Assembly: GCA_024234055.1 (NCBI GenBank)
Contig: JACKOW010000015.1
Span: 49,367 to 113,366, forward strand
DNA: 64,000 nt
Direction of reading: 5' to 3'
DNA from: Rhodanobacteraceae bacterium
GTDB taxonomy: Bacteria > Pseudomonadota > Gammaproteobacteria > Xanthomonadales > SZUA-5
This document shows, in pieces, positions 1-8,393 of the stretch; within the stretch, counting starts at the first letter, position 1; every line of letters begins with the position of its first letter. The notes beneath the pieces are model-generated. The model was given only the letters and a program-made list of their open reading frames with translations, ran no database searches and had not been told where the DNA came from. The translations under genes and the position numbers were made by a program.

Positions 1-300
1 ATCCCTTGCGCACAGTGGGCTGAACTGAGTGCCAAATTGAAAGGCCACTACGCGTACTACGGCGTGCGCGGCAACATGGATGCGCTCAAGCGTTTCCGCG
101 CCGCGGTGCGAGCGATCTGGATCAGTGTGCTGATGAAGCGCAGTCAGACGTCTCGTCTCCCCGTCGTGGTGGCGCTGGTCGACACTCACTTCGCGCTGCC
201 GACTCCCCGCATCACCCACCCGGATGATTGGCTCCCGGTCTCGCCGGGTTACCTGCTTGGAAGAGCCGGATGCGGGAAATCCGCCCGTCCGGATCTGTGA
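1..300 (+). CDS. ltrA: Group II intron-encoded reverse transcriptase/maturase, C-terminal fragment
   Basis: The reading frame is open from base 1 and ends at the TGA at 298-300, so only the last ~99 codons are in the window. The segment LKGHYAYYGVRGN followed by a basic W...LMKRSQ stretch is typical of the maturase (domain X) end of bacterial group II intron reverse transcriptases. These proteins help splice and mobilise their host intron. The last ~13 codons run over the intron's domain V, as is usual in compact bacterial introns. A TTG at 37 is not a real start. Whether the upstream part is intact cannot be seen. Confidence 0.8.
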   Translation: MPCAQWAELSAKLKGHYAYYGVRGNMDALKRFRAAVRAIWISVLMKRSQTSRLPVVVALVDTHFALPTPRITHPDDWLPVSPGYLLGRAGCGKSARPDL

Positions 301-336
301 GGGCGAAAGCCTGTAAAGGTTTAGCTACTCGACTAG
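262..336 (+). mobile_element. 3' end of a group II intron (domains V and VI)
   Basis: 262-296 folds as a domain V hairpin: AGAGCCGGA pairs with TCCGGATCT, and inside it GCGG/CCGC closes a GAAA-type loop. It contains the AGC catalytic triad. A short domain VI-like segment follows and the likely 3' boundary is near CTACTCGAC (325-333). This matches compact bacterial introns, probably class C. Boundary and class are inferred from the motif, not from an alignment. Confidence 0.65.
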
Positions 337-500
337 CAGCCTGTCGGACGTGAAAGGGATCGGCTGCAAATCCGCCTGTGCGGTCCATATTTCGCCGCTT
401 TCTTGGGCAATAGAGGAGCTATTGCCCTGCGAAATCGTCAACATCAGGCCTCGCACCGTCGAATTTTCGCTTCGGTCTTTCAAGTCCGACAGACTGCTGG
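333..500. repeat. 168-bp MITE-like element, copy 1
   Basis: The ends form an imperfect inverted repeat (CTAGCAGCCTGTCGGAC... and ...GTCCGACAGACTGCTGG). The element is the same length as, and about 95% identical to, the copy at 52211-52378. It carries no coding sequence. It starts at the intron 3' end and stops 7 nt before the GTG of the permease gene. Its last two bases (GG) and the next two (AG) make the only Shine-Dalgarno-like GGAG in front of that GTG. Confidence 0.85.
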
Positions 501-507
501 AGCGACC

Positions 508-2841
508 GTGAGCCCGCTGAAGCGCCGACTCGGCGGGCTCGCGCGCTGGCCGCTGCTGTTGTTGTTGATGCTGGCCGTCGCCTATGCGTGGGCTGCGCTG
601 AGCGTGCGCGCGGCGGTTCAACCACGAGCGCCAGCGGGTTTTCATGCCGCACTCGACTGGCTATCGGTTTCAAATGGTGAAACCGATGCCAACGTTGGCT
701 TGCGCTTCTTTTCGATGGCGCAGGTGCAGAGCTTGGAGTCGGCATTTCCGAAGTTCGCGTTCATTGCCGCCAGTCCGCCTGCCGACGAGACCGTGCTGCT
801 TGGGGGGCGCGAGGCACAAGCAAGCCTGCAATTCGTCAAACCCGACGCGTTCGCGGTTGCGGGTGTGCACCTGAGCGCGGCAGCGCCGGGCGCCAGGGAA
901 CAGCGCATCTGCGTGGCTTCGCGTGCCTGGCTGGAGCGCCAGGGGCTGGAATCGGGTGCGCAGTCGTTGCGCGTCAGTGACATCGATTTCGAGCTGCGAG
1001 GCGCTGCGGATCAGCGGCTGCGCATGTTGGGAGGACCGGTGGCGGTCGATCTCTGGTGCAGCTGGGATGCCACCGGTGAGCTGCTGCTCGGTGGTTCTTC
1101 CGGTGGTCAAGACCAGATTCCCGTGTATTGGTTGTTCGTCGGCCTTGCCAATGCTCAACAGCGAGCGGAATGGCTGGCGCGTACGCGCGAAATCCAACTG
1201 CCGCGTGCCTTTGGTTTCGGCGAGGGCCCGCATCGTTTGCTCAGCCTGGACGGCTGGGTCCCGCATCCGGCGCTCCAGGAAACGGCACTGCTGCGGCTAT
1301 CGCTGTTTCAGGGCATGGCTGCGACCTATCTGGGGCTGGGCCTGGTTCTGGTCTGTTTCGCCGCCCGCCAGCATGTACGGCGGCGTGCTGGCGAAATCGC
1401 GATGCGCTATGTGCTCGGTGCGCGCCCGAGCGATTTGCTGCGAGCCAGTGCCTGGGCGCATTTGCGGAGTCTGCTGCTGGCACTTCCGCCAGGCGGCTTG
1501 ATCGCACAGGCCCTTTTCGCGCTGCTGTGGCGGGATCCGGATCTCGCCCAGGCGCGCTTCAGCGGAGTTGCGGTGGGCACGGAAGGCCTTGGAGCTGCGC
1601 TGCTGCTGGCGCTGGTCCTGTGTGCGCTGGCCTTTGCCACCGAGGCAGTGCTCACCCTCAGACTGGCGCGTGCGCCGCGCTTTGACGTCAGTGCCAAGTC
1701 AGCGCTGGTGGGGCTGCGCCAGGGGCGCGGCGCCACTGCCTTGTTGACTGCTTTTGCCTGCCTGGCGGCCTGGGTGTCGATCACGCAAGCGCAGCGTACT
1801 CAGGCTCCAATACCCGAAAGTTTCGGTCTGGCGCGCTCGATCACACTTCTTGAGCCACAGTTTGATCCCCATACTTCGATCAATCTGCAGATGCTGCCCA
1901 GATCGCGTCTGGCGGAGCTGGAGTTGGATCTTGCGTCCATTGCCCCCTACGCATTCATCGAGTCCTATCCTGCGCGAAACGGGGTGATCCTGCCCGGCCA
2001 ACTGCTGCTTGAAGATGGTCGCGAGTGTGGTATCAGCCCCGAGGTGCTGCGGGGTACCAGCCAGCTGTCGACAGTGCTCGGGTTGCGCTTTGAGCTGGGC
2101 CAGCCACCTGTGGAGGCAAGCGAGATCGCACTGTCGGTGTCACGCGCCCGGCGATGTTTCGGCTCGACCCAGGCAGCCATCGGGGCTACGCTGGACGTCG
2201 ATGGGGCACTGCTGCGAGTCGCCGGTGTGTACGCTGACATCGACTGGAACCTGGGGCGCGGTTCGCGCAGCGACTTTGTTGCCGGTTGGTCGGAACAAGC
2301 CTTCACCTGGTACGCGGTCGCGCCCGACGCCGCCACGGCTGCGCGGCTGCAGCCAGCCTTGCAAACCGCCGTGCAGGCCTGGTTGCCGGCGCTGAAGGAC
2401 CTCCACCTGGCCGGGCTGGATGACTTACTCCTGGCCAGTCGCCGCGACGAATTGGCGCTTGCGCGGCTGCTGACCATACTCGCGCTGGCCTTGACCCTGG
2501 GCGCGGGTCTGTCGGCCGCAGGGCTTTATTCGACCATCGCGGCCAGTCAGCGTGGTGCGCTGGCGCTGCATCTGGCGCTGGGCGCGGCGCCGGTGTCATT
2601 GACCCGCCGTGCCATCCTGCCGCTGATTCTGGCGATGATTCCGACCGGCATCGCCGTCGTACTGCTGGCCCTGGCGGGCAGCCGCGTGTCGCCAGCGCTG
2701 TCGGCCCTGATCGGCAGCGATCTGCGCAATGCGCTCGCTGCCGTCGTCCTGACGGCGTGCGGCCTCCTCGCCATCGCTCTTCGGCAGGTGGCCACCGCAC
2801 TACGCGCTCCAGACGTGGTTCGCGAGCTCAGTGGCGCCTGA
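508..2841 (+). CDS. MacB/FtsX-type ABC transporter permease (ADOP-like duplicated architecture)
   Basis: 777 aa. A membrane helix at about residues 12-32 is followed by a periplasmic MacB-like core domain, a three-helix FtsX domain (with RRRAGEIAMRYVLGARPSDL), a second periplasmic domain, and a second FtsX domain near the C-terminus (LALGAAP...). This duplicated layout is that of the acidobacterial duplicated orphan permeases, thought to work with an ATPase in export or envelope processes. No ATPase lies nearby. The frame is open back to 403 inside the MITE, but the GTG at 508 places the first helix near the N-terminus and has GGAG upstream. The element may have replaced the native 5' region. 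Substrate unknown. Confidence 0.75.
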   Translation: MSPLKRRLGGLARWPLLLLLMLAVAYAWAALSVRAAVQPRAPAGFHAALDWLSVSNGETDANVGLRFFSMAQVQSLESAFPKFAFIAASPPADETVLLGGREAQASLQFVKPDAFAVAGVHLSAAAPGAREQRICVASRAWLERQGLESGAQSLRVSDIDFELRGAADQRLRMLGGPVAVDLWCSWDATGELLLGGSSGGQDQIPVYWLFVGLANAQQRAEWLARTREIQLPRAFGFGEGPHRLLSLDGWVPHPALQETALLRLSLFQGMAATYLGLGLVLVCFAARQHVRRRAGEIAMRYVLGARPSDLLRASAWAHLRSLLLALPPGGLIAQALFALLWRDPDLAQARFSGVAVGTEGLGAALLLALVLCALAFATEAVLTLRLARAPRFDVSAKSALVGLRQGRGATALLTAFACLAAWVSITQAQRTQAPIPESFGLARSITLLEPQFDPHTSINLQMLPRSRLAELELDLASIAPYAFIESYPARNGVILPGQLLLEDGRECGISPEVLRGTSQLSTVLGLRFELGQPPVEASEIALSVSRARRCFGSTQAAIGATLDVDGALLRVAGVYADIDWNLGRGSRSDFVAGWSEQAFTWYAVAPDAATAARLQPALQTAVQAWLPALKDLHLAGLDDLLLASRRDELALARLLTILALALTLGAGLSAAGLYSTIAASQRGALALHLALGAAPVSLTRRAILPLILAMIPTGIAVVLLALAGSRVSPALSALIGSDLRNALAAVVLTACGLLAIALRQVATALRAPDVVRELSGA

Positions 2842-2909
2842 AGACGACCATCGGTCAGCGGGTGATTCGCGTGCACTCCATGCGCCTGGCTCCCATCAGG
2901 TTGCCCGGT

Positions 2910-4427
2910 CTAGATTCTGCGCACCGATGAAATGCGGTGGCGCTGCACTTCAATCTGGGCATAGCCGCCGCCCATGCGGATCTTCATGTGGAGCTTCTTG
3001 GCTTCGATCGACTCGATCACGCCGAGCAGCTTGCGGTGGCCTTCCAGGCTGACTTCGACGCGCAGGCCGACGACCTGATCGAGCTGGTCGAGGCCAATGG
3101 TCTGGTTGCGACCGGGCGCAGCCACCGGTGACGGGTTGCCGGCATTTGGGGTGGCGGCGGTGGCGACCGACGCGGGCGTGGCCGCGCTCGCCGGTGCCTG
3201 GGGTGCCGGACGCTGGCCGCTTTCGATCTGAATTACCTCCCAGGTTGACGCCCTGACGTCTGGAAAGCTGCGCTCGGGGATCTCGGACACTGCGTAGCTC
3301 GTGACCTGGTCACCCACGGTCAGGGTGGCGGCCATGGCCGAGAGAATCGCGTCAAAGCTCTGCTCCTCATAGTCCTCGAAGGCTCGACCGGGCGCAAAAT
3401 TGCTCTCCCAGACCAGCGGCAGTCCTTCGCTGGCATAGCCCTTGTAGGTACTCATCAGAGACGGGTCGGCCTTGAGTCCGTTGGCGGCCAGGATCCGCTC
3501 CACCGAGGCCAGATGCCGATCGATGAAGCTGGCCACATCGATCTTGGCCTGTTCGGCACACCATTGGTTTCGGTGCTTGACGAAGCCATGGTCATTCACC
3601 GTCCAGCGTATCCGGGTGGTGCGCCAGTCCTCCCACAGCAGATCCAGCCAGTGCTTGGCAGGACCGGGCAATTCGTACTCGGACTCGATGGTCAGATCCG
3701 ACAGCTGGCTGTTGCCGAAGTGGATCTTGCGCGACAGGCGCTGATCTCCGGTGACCTCGTAGCGTATCTGGATGTCGCCGCGACCAGGATCCAGCTGCAA
3801 TCGGCCTGAAAGGTCGTCGCGTGACCAGAATGCGTCTTCGGGACAGCCCTCGGCTTCGAACAGAGCGCCAGTGTAGGAGCCCACCCAGTCCAACGCAGGA
3901 ATCAGGCTGCCGACGGTGTAGTCACCCCAATCGACGTTGCGCAGATGCAGGGTCAGTGTGGGCGTTTCCGGGTAGTACCAGTCGTCGGAGCCGCCTGAGG
4001 CCATATCGAGCAACTTGCTCGCCTTGCTCGGCTTGCTCTTGGGCAGCAATTGCTGCGCGACCCACCAGAATCCGGGCGTTTCCAGATCGATCTCGCGTAC
4101 CTTGATGCCCTGGCTGTTGTCGCCAAAGTCCAGGGCGGTGTCGTACACGCGCAGGTGTCCGTTGAGGCTGTAACCCACGTTGCGCACGCTGGTGCTGGCG
4201 ATCGAATCCAGCGGTGAGAGCATGTAGTAGGCGGTGTTGCGGATGGTGCTGCGCAGGCTCAGATCCATCAGCACCAGAAACACGGCAACAAAGATCAGCG
4301 ACCAATACCAGGGCAACTTCTTGCCGAAAATGCGCGGCGCCAGCAGATCTGTCCAGGTCCATCCATTCTTGGTTGCCTGGGTGCGGGAGCTCTGGGACTT
4401 GCGCGTTCGTGCAGTGATCTTTGCCAT
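2910..4427 (-). CDS. Membrane-anchored protein of unknown function
   Basis: 505 aa from the ATG at 4427, chosen over an upstream start because AGGA lies 6 nt before it and the preceding 26 residues are low in conserved character. A basic N-terminus (KITARTRKSQSS) precedes one membrane helix at about 40-60 (WSLIFVAVFLVLMD), so most of the chain is outside the membrane. The middle is unrecognised. A proline/alanine linker (PAPQAPASAATPAS) leads to a ~55-residue C-terminal domain (GLRVEVSLEGHRKLLGVIES) that reads like a small beta-barrel. It is convergent with the permease gene. Confidence 0.6.
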   Translation of the reverse strand: MAKITARTRKSQSSRTQATKNGWTWTDLLAPRIFGKKLPWYWSLIFVAVFLVLMDLSLRSTIRNTAYYMLSPLDSIASTSVRNVGYSLNGHLRVYDTALDFGDNSQGIKVREIDLETPGFWWVAQQLLPKSKPSKASKLLDMASGGSDDWYYPETPTLTLHLRNVDWGDYTVGSLIPALDWVGSYTGALFEAEGCPEDAFWSRDDLSGRLQLDPGRGDIQIRYEVTGDQRLSRKIHFGNSQLSDLTIESEYELPGPAKHWLDLLWEDWRTTRIRWTVNDHGFVKHRNQWCAEQAKIDVASFIDRHLASVERILAANGLKADPSLMSTYKGYASEGLPLVWESNFAPGRAFEDYEEQSFDAILSAMAATLTVGDQVTSYAVSEIPERSFPDVRASTWEVIQIESGQRPAPQAPASAATPASVATAATPNAGNPSPVAAPGRNQTIGLDQLDQVVGLRVEVSLEGHRKLLGVIESIEAKKLHMKIRMGGGYAQIEVQRHRISSVRRI

Positions 4428-4904
4428 GAGCGGTCCTGATGGTGGAGCGAACCTGAGGTCAGCCACGGTGATGGCGCCCGCAAGGCGGGGGAGCTCGCTC
4501 CCCAATGTCTCGTGAGCGCGAGTGCCCGCGACACATGACGCGCGATGACCGCACAGCGCGATGGCACACGGCGGGCAACCGAACGCCGCGTGAGCCAGAG
4601 GGCAGGAGCCTCCAACAAGGTAATCATATGCAAACTGGCGGCTTCATATCCATACGTCCGTGTGCATCCCTGCCGCCAGATCACGGCGCCCGACCGACGG
4701 TCCTCGCATGGCAGTGCCCGGTGCGAATGCGGCTTGCCCGCCGCGTGCCCGGATTCGCCACTGCCGTTCGTCGCCTGAGCTTGTAACGAGATTCTTGATC
4801 TTTTTGGCGCAAATCGCGACTTGGTGCGTCAATTCAAGAACTTACGAGAGTTATCTCGAAATGACCTAAGGTTCGTTAAGTCCTTGTCCCGCAAAGCTTT
4901 TTCC
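4428..4904. other. Non-coding region upstream of the mraZ promoter
   Basis: No convincing gene. One hairpin could form from CTGGCGGC (about 4635) and GCCGCCAG (about 4674), with a 29-nt loop. I looked for RNase P RNA, which lies upstream of mraZ in some relatives, and did not find its conserved GAGGAAAGTCC core on either strand. The last ~130 bp are AT-richer, as expected near a promoter. Confidence 0.5.
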
Positions 4905-4933
4905 TTGACCCCACGTAATACCGGTCGTAGAGT
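4905..4933 (+). promoter_or_regulatory. Candidate sigma-70 promoter of the dcw cluster
   Basis: A -35 TTGACC (4905-4910), a 17-nt spacer and a -10 TAGAGT (4928-4933). The last base of the -10 is the first base of the first MraZ box, so MraZ binding would cover the transcription start. Confidence 0.55.
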
Positions 4934-4967
4934 GGTGATACATGGTGAATTGTGGGTTTTTGTGGGG
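4933..4967 (+). promoter_or_regulatory. MraZ operator: four TGGNN boxes at 10-bp spacing
   Basis: TGGTG (4933), TGGTG (4943), TGGGT (4953) and TGGGG (4963) are each separated by exactly 5 nt. MraZ in other bacteria binds such 10-bp-phased TGGGN repeats in front of its own gene and represses the cluster, so autoregulation is expected. The first two boxes carry T at position 4, and there are four boxes rather than three. Confidence 0.8.
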
Positions 4968-4978
4968 AGAGCGGGTCT

Positions 4979-5425
4979 GTGTTTTACGGGGAATCGACGG
5001 TTGCGATCGACGACAAGGGACGGCTTGCCATCCCGACGGCGTACCGTGAGCAATTGTCGGCCCTCTGTGCCTGCCGGCTGGTGATCACCTACAACCCCTT
5101 TGAGCGCGAGTGTCTGTGGTTGTTTCCCCTGCCGGAATGGGAGCGCACCCGCGATCAGGTGATGCAGCTGTCCAGCTTCAATGCCGCTCATCGCGACCTG
5201 CAGCGCAAGCTGGTGGGCGCGGCGGCGCAGGTGGAACTGGACGGCAACGGCCGCATCCTGCTGCCGCAGACGGCGCGGCAGGTGGCGGCATTGCAGAAAC
5301 ACGGAATTCTGCTGGGAATCGGCGCCAAGTTCGAGTTGTGGAGCGAGACCGCGCAGCGCGCGCGTCTGGAGCTTCCCATCGACGAAAAGGATATCAGCGA
5401 CGATATGCGGCAACTGCGCTTCTAG
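4979..5425 (+). CDS. mraZ: Transcriptional regulator MraZ
   Basis: 148 aa, typical length. Two AbrB/SpoVT-like DNA-binding repeats are visible: DDKGRLAIPTAYRE at residues 11-24 and ELDGNGRILLPQTAR at about 85-99. MraZ forms a ring-shaped oligomer that binds phased TGGGN boxes and controls the dcw cluster. The GTG at 4979 is preferred over an ATG at 4952 because it matches the family N-terminus (VFYGES for MFRG) and has GGGGAG about 9 nt upstream; the ATG start would also lie inside the operator. It is the first gene of the cluster; rsmH follows after 12 nt. Confidence 0.95.
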   Translation: MFYGESTVAIDDKGRLAIPTAYREQLSALCACRLVITYNPFERECLWLFPLPEWERTRDQVMQLSSFNAAHRDLQRKLVGAAAQVELDGNGRILLPQTARQVAALQKHGILLGIGAKFELWSETAQRARLELPIDEKDISDDMRQLRF

Positions 5426-5437
5426 GGGAGACCTCGG

Positions 5438-6382
5438 ATGACGCAGAAAGCCACAGGAACGGCGGCCCAGACGAGCGCCGACCATCGTCCGGTGATGCTG
5501 GAGGCCGCGTTGCGGGCTTTGAACGTGAAACCGGCTGGCCGCTATCTGGACGCCACCTTTGGTCGCGGTGGGCACAGTCGGGCGCTGTTGGCGCGGCTAG
5601 GTCAGGAGGGACGGCTGGTGGGATTCGATCGTGATCCGGAAGCGGTGGCAGCGGGCCTGGAACTGGCCGCAGCCGACGCCCGTTTCACCATTCAGCGCGG
5701 CAATTTCGCCGATATCGATGCCCAGCTGGGAGAAGCCAGCCTGGACGGCATCCTGTTCGATTTCGGCGTGTCCTCGCCGCAGCTGGATCAGGCCGAACGT
5801 GGCTTCAGCTTCATGCGTGACGGCCCGCTGGACATGCGCATGGATCCGGACAGCGGCGAATCGGCAGCGCAGTGGCTGGCCCGGGTGTCCGAGGCCGAGC
5901 TGGCTGATGTGTTGAAGACCTATGGTGAGGAAAAACACGCGCGGCGACTGGCGCGGGCCATCGTCATCCGTCGCCAGACCGAGCCATTCACGCGTACCGT
6001 GGAACTGGCCGAATTCATCGCCAGCGTGCTGCCACGCAGCCACGAGGGCATCCACCCGGCTACCCGGGCATTCCAGGCGATCCGAATCGCTGTCAACTCT
6101 GAACTACGGGCTATTGAGCGCGGCATGGAAGCTGCGCATTTTTTGCTCGGGGCCGAGGGGCGATTGGTGGCGATCAGCTTTCATTCGCTGGAAGACCGGT
6201 TGGTCAAGCAGTTCATCGCGCAGCACTCGCGGCCGCCGCAGGGTTCGCGGCGACTGCCGCCCACCGAGGCGGCGCCGAGCACCTTGCGCGATCTGGGCAA
6301 GCAGCGCGCCGATGACGCCGAGCTGTCGATCAATCAGCGCGCCCGCAGTGCCGTGATGCGCGTGGCCGAGCGTCTGCGATGA
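5438..6382 (+). CDS. rsmH: 16S rRNA (cytosine(1402)-N(4))-methyltransferase RsmH
   Basis: 314 aa, full length. It methylates N4 of C1402 in the 16S rRNA P site using S-adenosylmethionine. HRPVML (16-21) and the AdoMet-binding DATFGRGGHSRALL (38-51) are family signatures; DFGVSSPQLD follows in the catalytic half, and ISFHSLEDRLVKQF is near the C-terminus. The TGA overlaps the ftsL ATG (ATGA), implying translational coupling. Confidence 0.97.
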   Translation: MTQKATGTAAQTSADHRPVMLEAALRALNVKPAGRYLDATFGRGGHSRALLARLGQEGRLVGFDRDPEAVAAGLELAAADARFTIQRGNFADIDAQLGEASLDGILFDFGVSSPQLDQAERGFSFMRDGPLDMRMDPDSGESAAQWLARVSEAELADVLKTYGEEKHARRLARAIVIRRQTEPFTRTVELAEFIASVLPRSHEGIHPATRAFQAIRIAVNSELRAIERGMEAAHFLLGAEGRLVAISFHSLEDRLVKQFIAQHSRPPQGSRRLPPTEAAPSTLRDLGKQRADDAELSINQRARSAVMRVAERLR

Positions 6383-6648
6383 AGGCCTCGCGCATTCTGT
6401 TCGGACTGATGCTGGCTGCCGTGATCGGCAGCGCGATCGCGCTGGTCTACGCCCGCCACGAGAACCGCACGCTGTTCTTTGCGCTGGAGCGGCTCAATGC
6501 CGAGCGCGACGAACTGAACATCGAATGGGGTCAGTTGCAGCTGGAACAATCGACCTGGGCTGATGCCAATCGCATCGAACAGGTGGCCACGCGCGATCTG
6601 GGCATGACTTTCCCGGCGCCGCAGGACATCGTGGTGATTGCACCATGA
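6379..6648 (+). CDS. ftsL: Cell division protein FtsL
   Basis: 89 aa bitopic membrane protein. A short N-terminus, one membrane helix at about residues 5-26, then a periplasmic leucine-zipper-like coiled coil (ALERLNAERDELNIEWGQ). FtsL forms a complex with FtsB and FtsQ that activates septal FtsWI. Sequence conservation in this family is low; identity rests on size, topology and position between rsmH and ftsI. It overlaps both neighbours by 4 nt. Confidence 0.93.
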   Translation: MKASRILFGLMLAAVIGSAIALVYARHENRTLFFALERLNAERDELNIEWGQLQLEQSTWADANRIEQVATRDLGMTFPAPQDIVVIAP

Positions 6649-8393
6649 AGCCACGTACCCGTCAGCCCAATTACCGTCTGCGTCTGCAGGTAATCGCCAT
6701 GATGCTGGTGCTGGCGACCACCGGTCTGATCGGCAAGGCGTTGGCGGTGCAGGTACTGGGCAAGGATTTCTACCAGCGTCAGGGTGATGCCCGGCATTTG
6801 CGCAACGTCACCATTCCGGCCTACCGCGGCATGATCACCGACCGCAACGGCGAGCCGCTGGCGGTGTCGACGCCGGTGGCGTCGCTGTGGGCCGAGCCGC
6901 GCGAAGTGCTGGACGAAGGGCGCCAGCGCATCCCGGAACTGGCCGAAGCGCTGGGTATTGGCGAAGAGCCGCTGATGCAGCGTCTGGTGCAGCGCCAGGA
7001 CAAGGAATTCGTCTATCTGAAGCGCCACATCAGCCCGGATGAAGCGGCCGAGGTCAATGATCTCGGCATTCCCGGCGTCCATGTCCAGCGCGAGTTCCGC
7101 CGTTACTACCCGGCCGGTGAGGCGCTGGCGCACGTGATCGGCTTCACCGATATCGACGATCACGGTCAGGAAGGTCTGGAGCTGGCTTTCGAGGACTGGC
7201 TGACCGGCAAGGCCGGGTCCAAGCGGGTGCTGCAGGACCGCCGGGGTCACCGCGTCGAGGATGTCGATCTGATCCAGGCCGCGCAGCCGGGCAAGGATCT
7301 CGCGCTGAGCATCGATCGCCGCATCCAGTACCTGGCTTACCGTGAGCTCAAGGCCGCCATCGCCGAGCACGGCGCCTCCAGCGGTTCGGTGGTGGTGCTC
7401 GACGTGCCGACCGGCGAAGTGCTGGCGATGGTCAACCAGCCCAGCTACAACCCCAATCAGCGCGATCGCCAGCGCGGTGGCACGGTGCGCAACCGCGCGG
7501 TCACCGACGTCTTCGAGCCGGGCTCGACGATCAAGGCCTTCACCGTTGCGGCGGCGCTGGAAAGCGGCAAGTTCAATGCCCACACCATCGTCGATACCTC
7601 GCCAGGTCGGATCGACATCGGCACCTACACCGTGCGCGATGTGCGCAACTTCGGCGCCATCGATGTCACCACGATCATCACCAAATCCAGCAACGTCGGT
7701 GCCATCAAGATGGCGCGCGAGCTCGACAGCGAGGCCTTCTACGATGTCCTGCGGCGCTTTGGCTTCGGTGCCATCACCGGGTCGGGCTTTCCTGGTGAAT
7801 CGCCCGGCGTGCTGCCCGACTACCGGCGCTGGCGCGAGGTCGAAAAGGCCGCGCTGTCCTACGGCTACGGACTGTCGGTAACGCCGCTGCAGCTGGCATC
7901 GGCCTATGCTGCGCTGGCCAACGGCGGGCGCATGCGGGCGCCGACCTTCGTCAAGGGTGGCGCCAATCCGGAAGCGTCGGTGATCGACCCGGCGCTGGCC
8001 AATACCGTGCTCGACATGCTGGAAACGGTGACCACACCCGCGGGTACCGCGCGCCTGGCTGCGGTCCCCTACTATCGCGTGGGCGGCAAATCCGGAACCT
8101 CGCGCAAGGCCGGCGTCGGCGGCTATCAGGACAAGCGCTACATTTCGCTGTTTGCCGGTGTTGCCCCGATTTCCGCGCCACGACTGGTCTGCGTGGTGGT
8201 GATCAATGATCCCTCCGGCGCCGCCTATTACGGCGGTCTGGTATCGGCGCCGGTCTTTGGCCGGGTGGTGGGTGGCGCGCTGCGGCTGATGGACATTCCG
8301 CCGGACAATGAGCTGTTGCTGGCGGATGCCCGTTCCCGCGCGGAAGAAGAGGAAGCGGCTGCCGAGGCCGTCGGAGAGCCGACGCCGCCATGA
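6645..8393 (+). CDS. ftsI: Peptidoglycan D,D-transpeptidase FtsI (PBP3)
   Basis: 582 aa class B penicillin-binding protein that crosslinks septal peptidoglycan with FtsW. Membrane anchor at about 13-38, then the dimerisation/pedestal domain, then the transpeptidase domain with all three active-site motifs: STIK (294-297, nucleophile S294), SSN (348-350) and KSGT (482-485). The C-terminal ~25 residues are rich in Glu/Ala. It overlaps ftsL and murE by ATGA. Confidence 0.97.
   Translation: MKPRTRQPNYRLRLQVIAMMLVLATTGLIGKALAVQVLGKDFYQRQGDARHLRNVTIPAYRGMITDRNGEPLAVSTPVASLWAEPREVLDEGRQRIPELAEALGIGEEPLMQRLVQRQDKEFVYLKRHISPDEAAEVNDLGIPGVHVQREFRRYYPAGEALAHVIGFTDIDDHGQEGLELAFEDWLTGKAGSKRVLQDRRGHRVEDVDLIQAAQPGKDLALSIDRRIQYLAYRELKAAIAEHGASSGSVVVLDVPTGEVLAMVNQPSYNPNQRDRQRGGTVRNRAVTDVFEPGSTIKAFTVAAALESGKFNAHTIVDTSPGRIDIGTYTVRDVRNFGAIDVTTIITKSSNVGAIKMARELDSEAFYDVLRRFGFGAITGSGFPGESPGVLPDYRRWREVEKAALSYGYGLSVTPLQLASAYAALANGGRMRAPTFVKGGANPEASVIDPALANTVLDMLETVTTPAGTARLAAVPYYRVGGKSGTSRKAGVGGYQDKRYISLFAGVAPISAPRLVCVVVINDPSGAAYYGGLVSAPVFGRVVGGALRLMDIPPDNELLLADARSRAEEEEAAAEAVGEPTPP

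Noticed and set aside
4430..4904. RNase P RNA upstream of mraZ
   Set aside because: The conserved core motif is absent on both strands.
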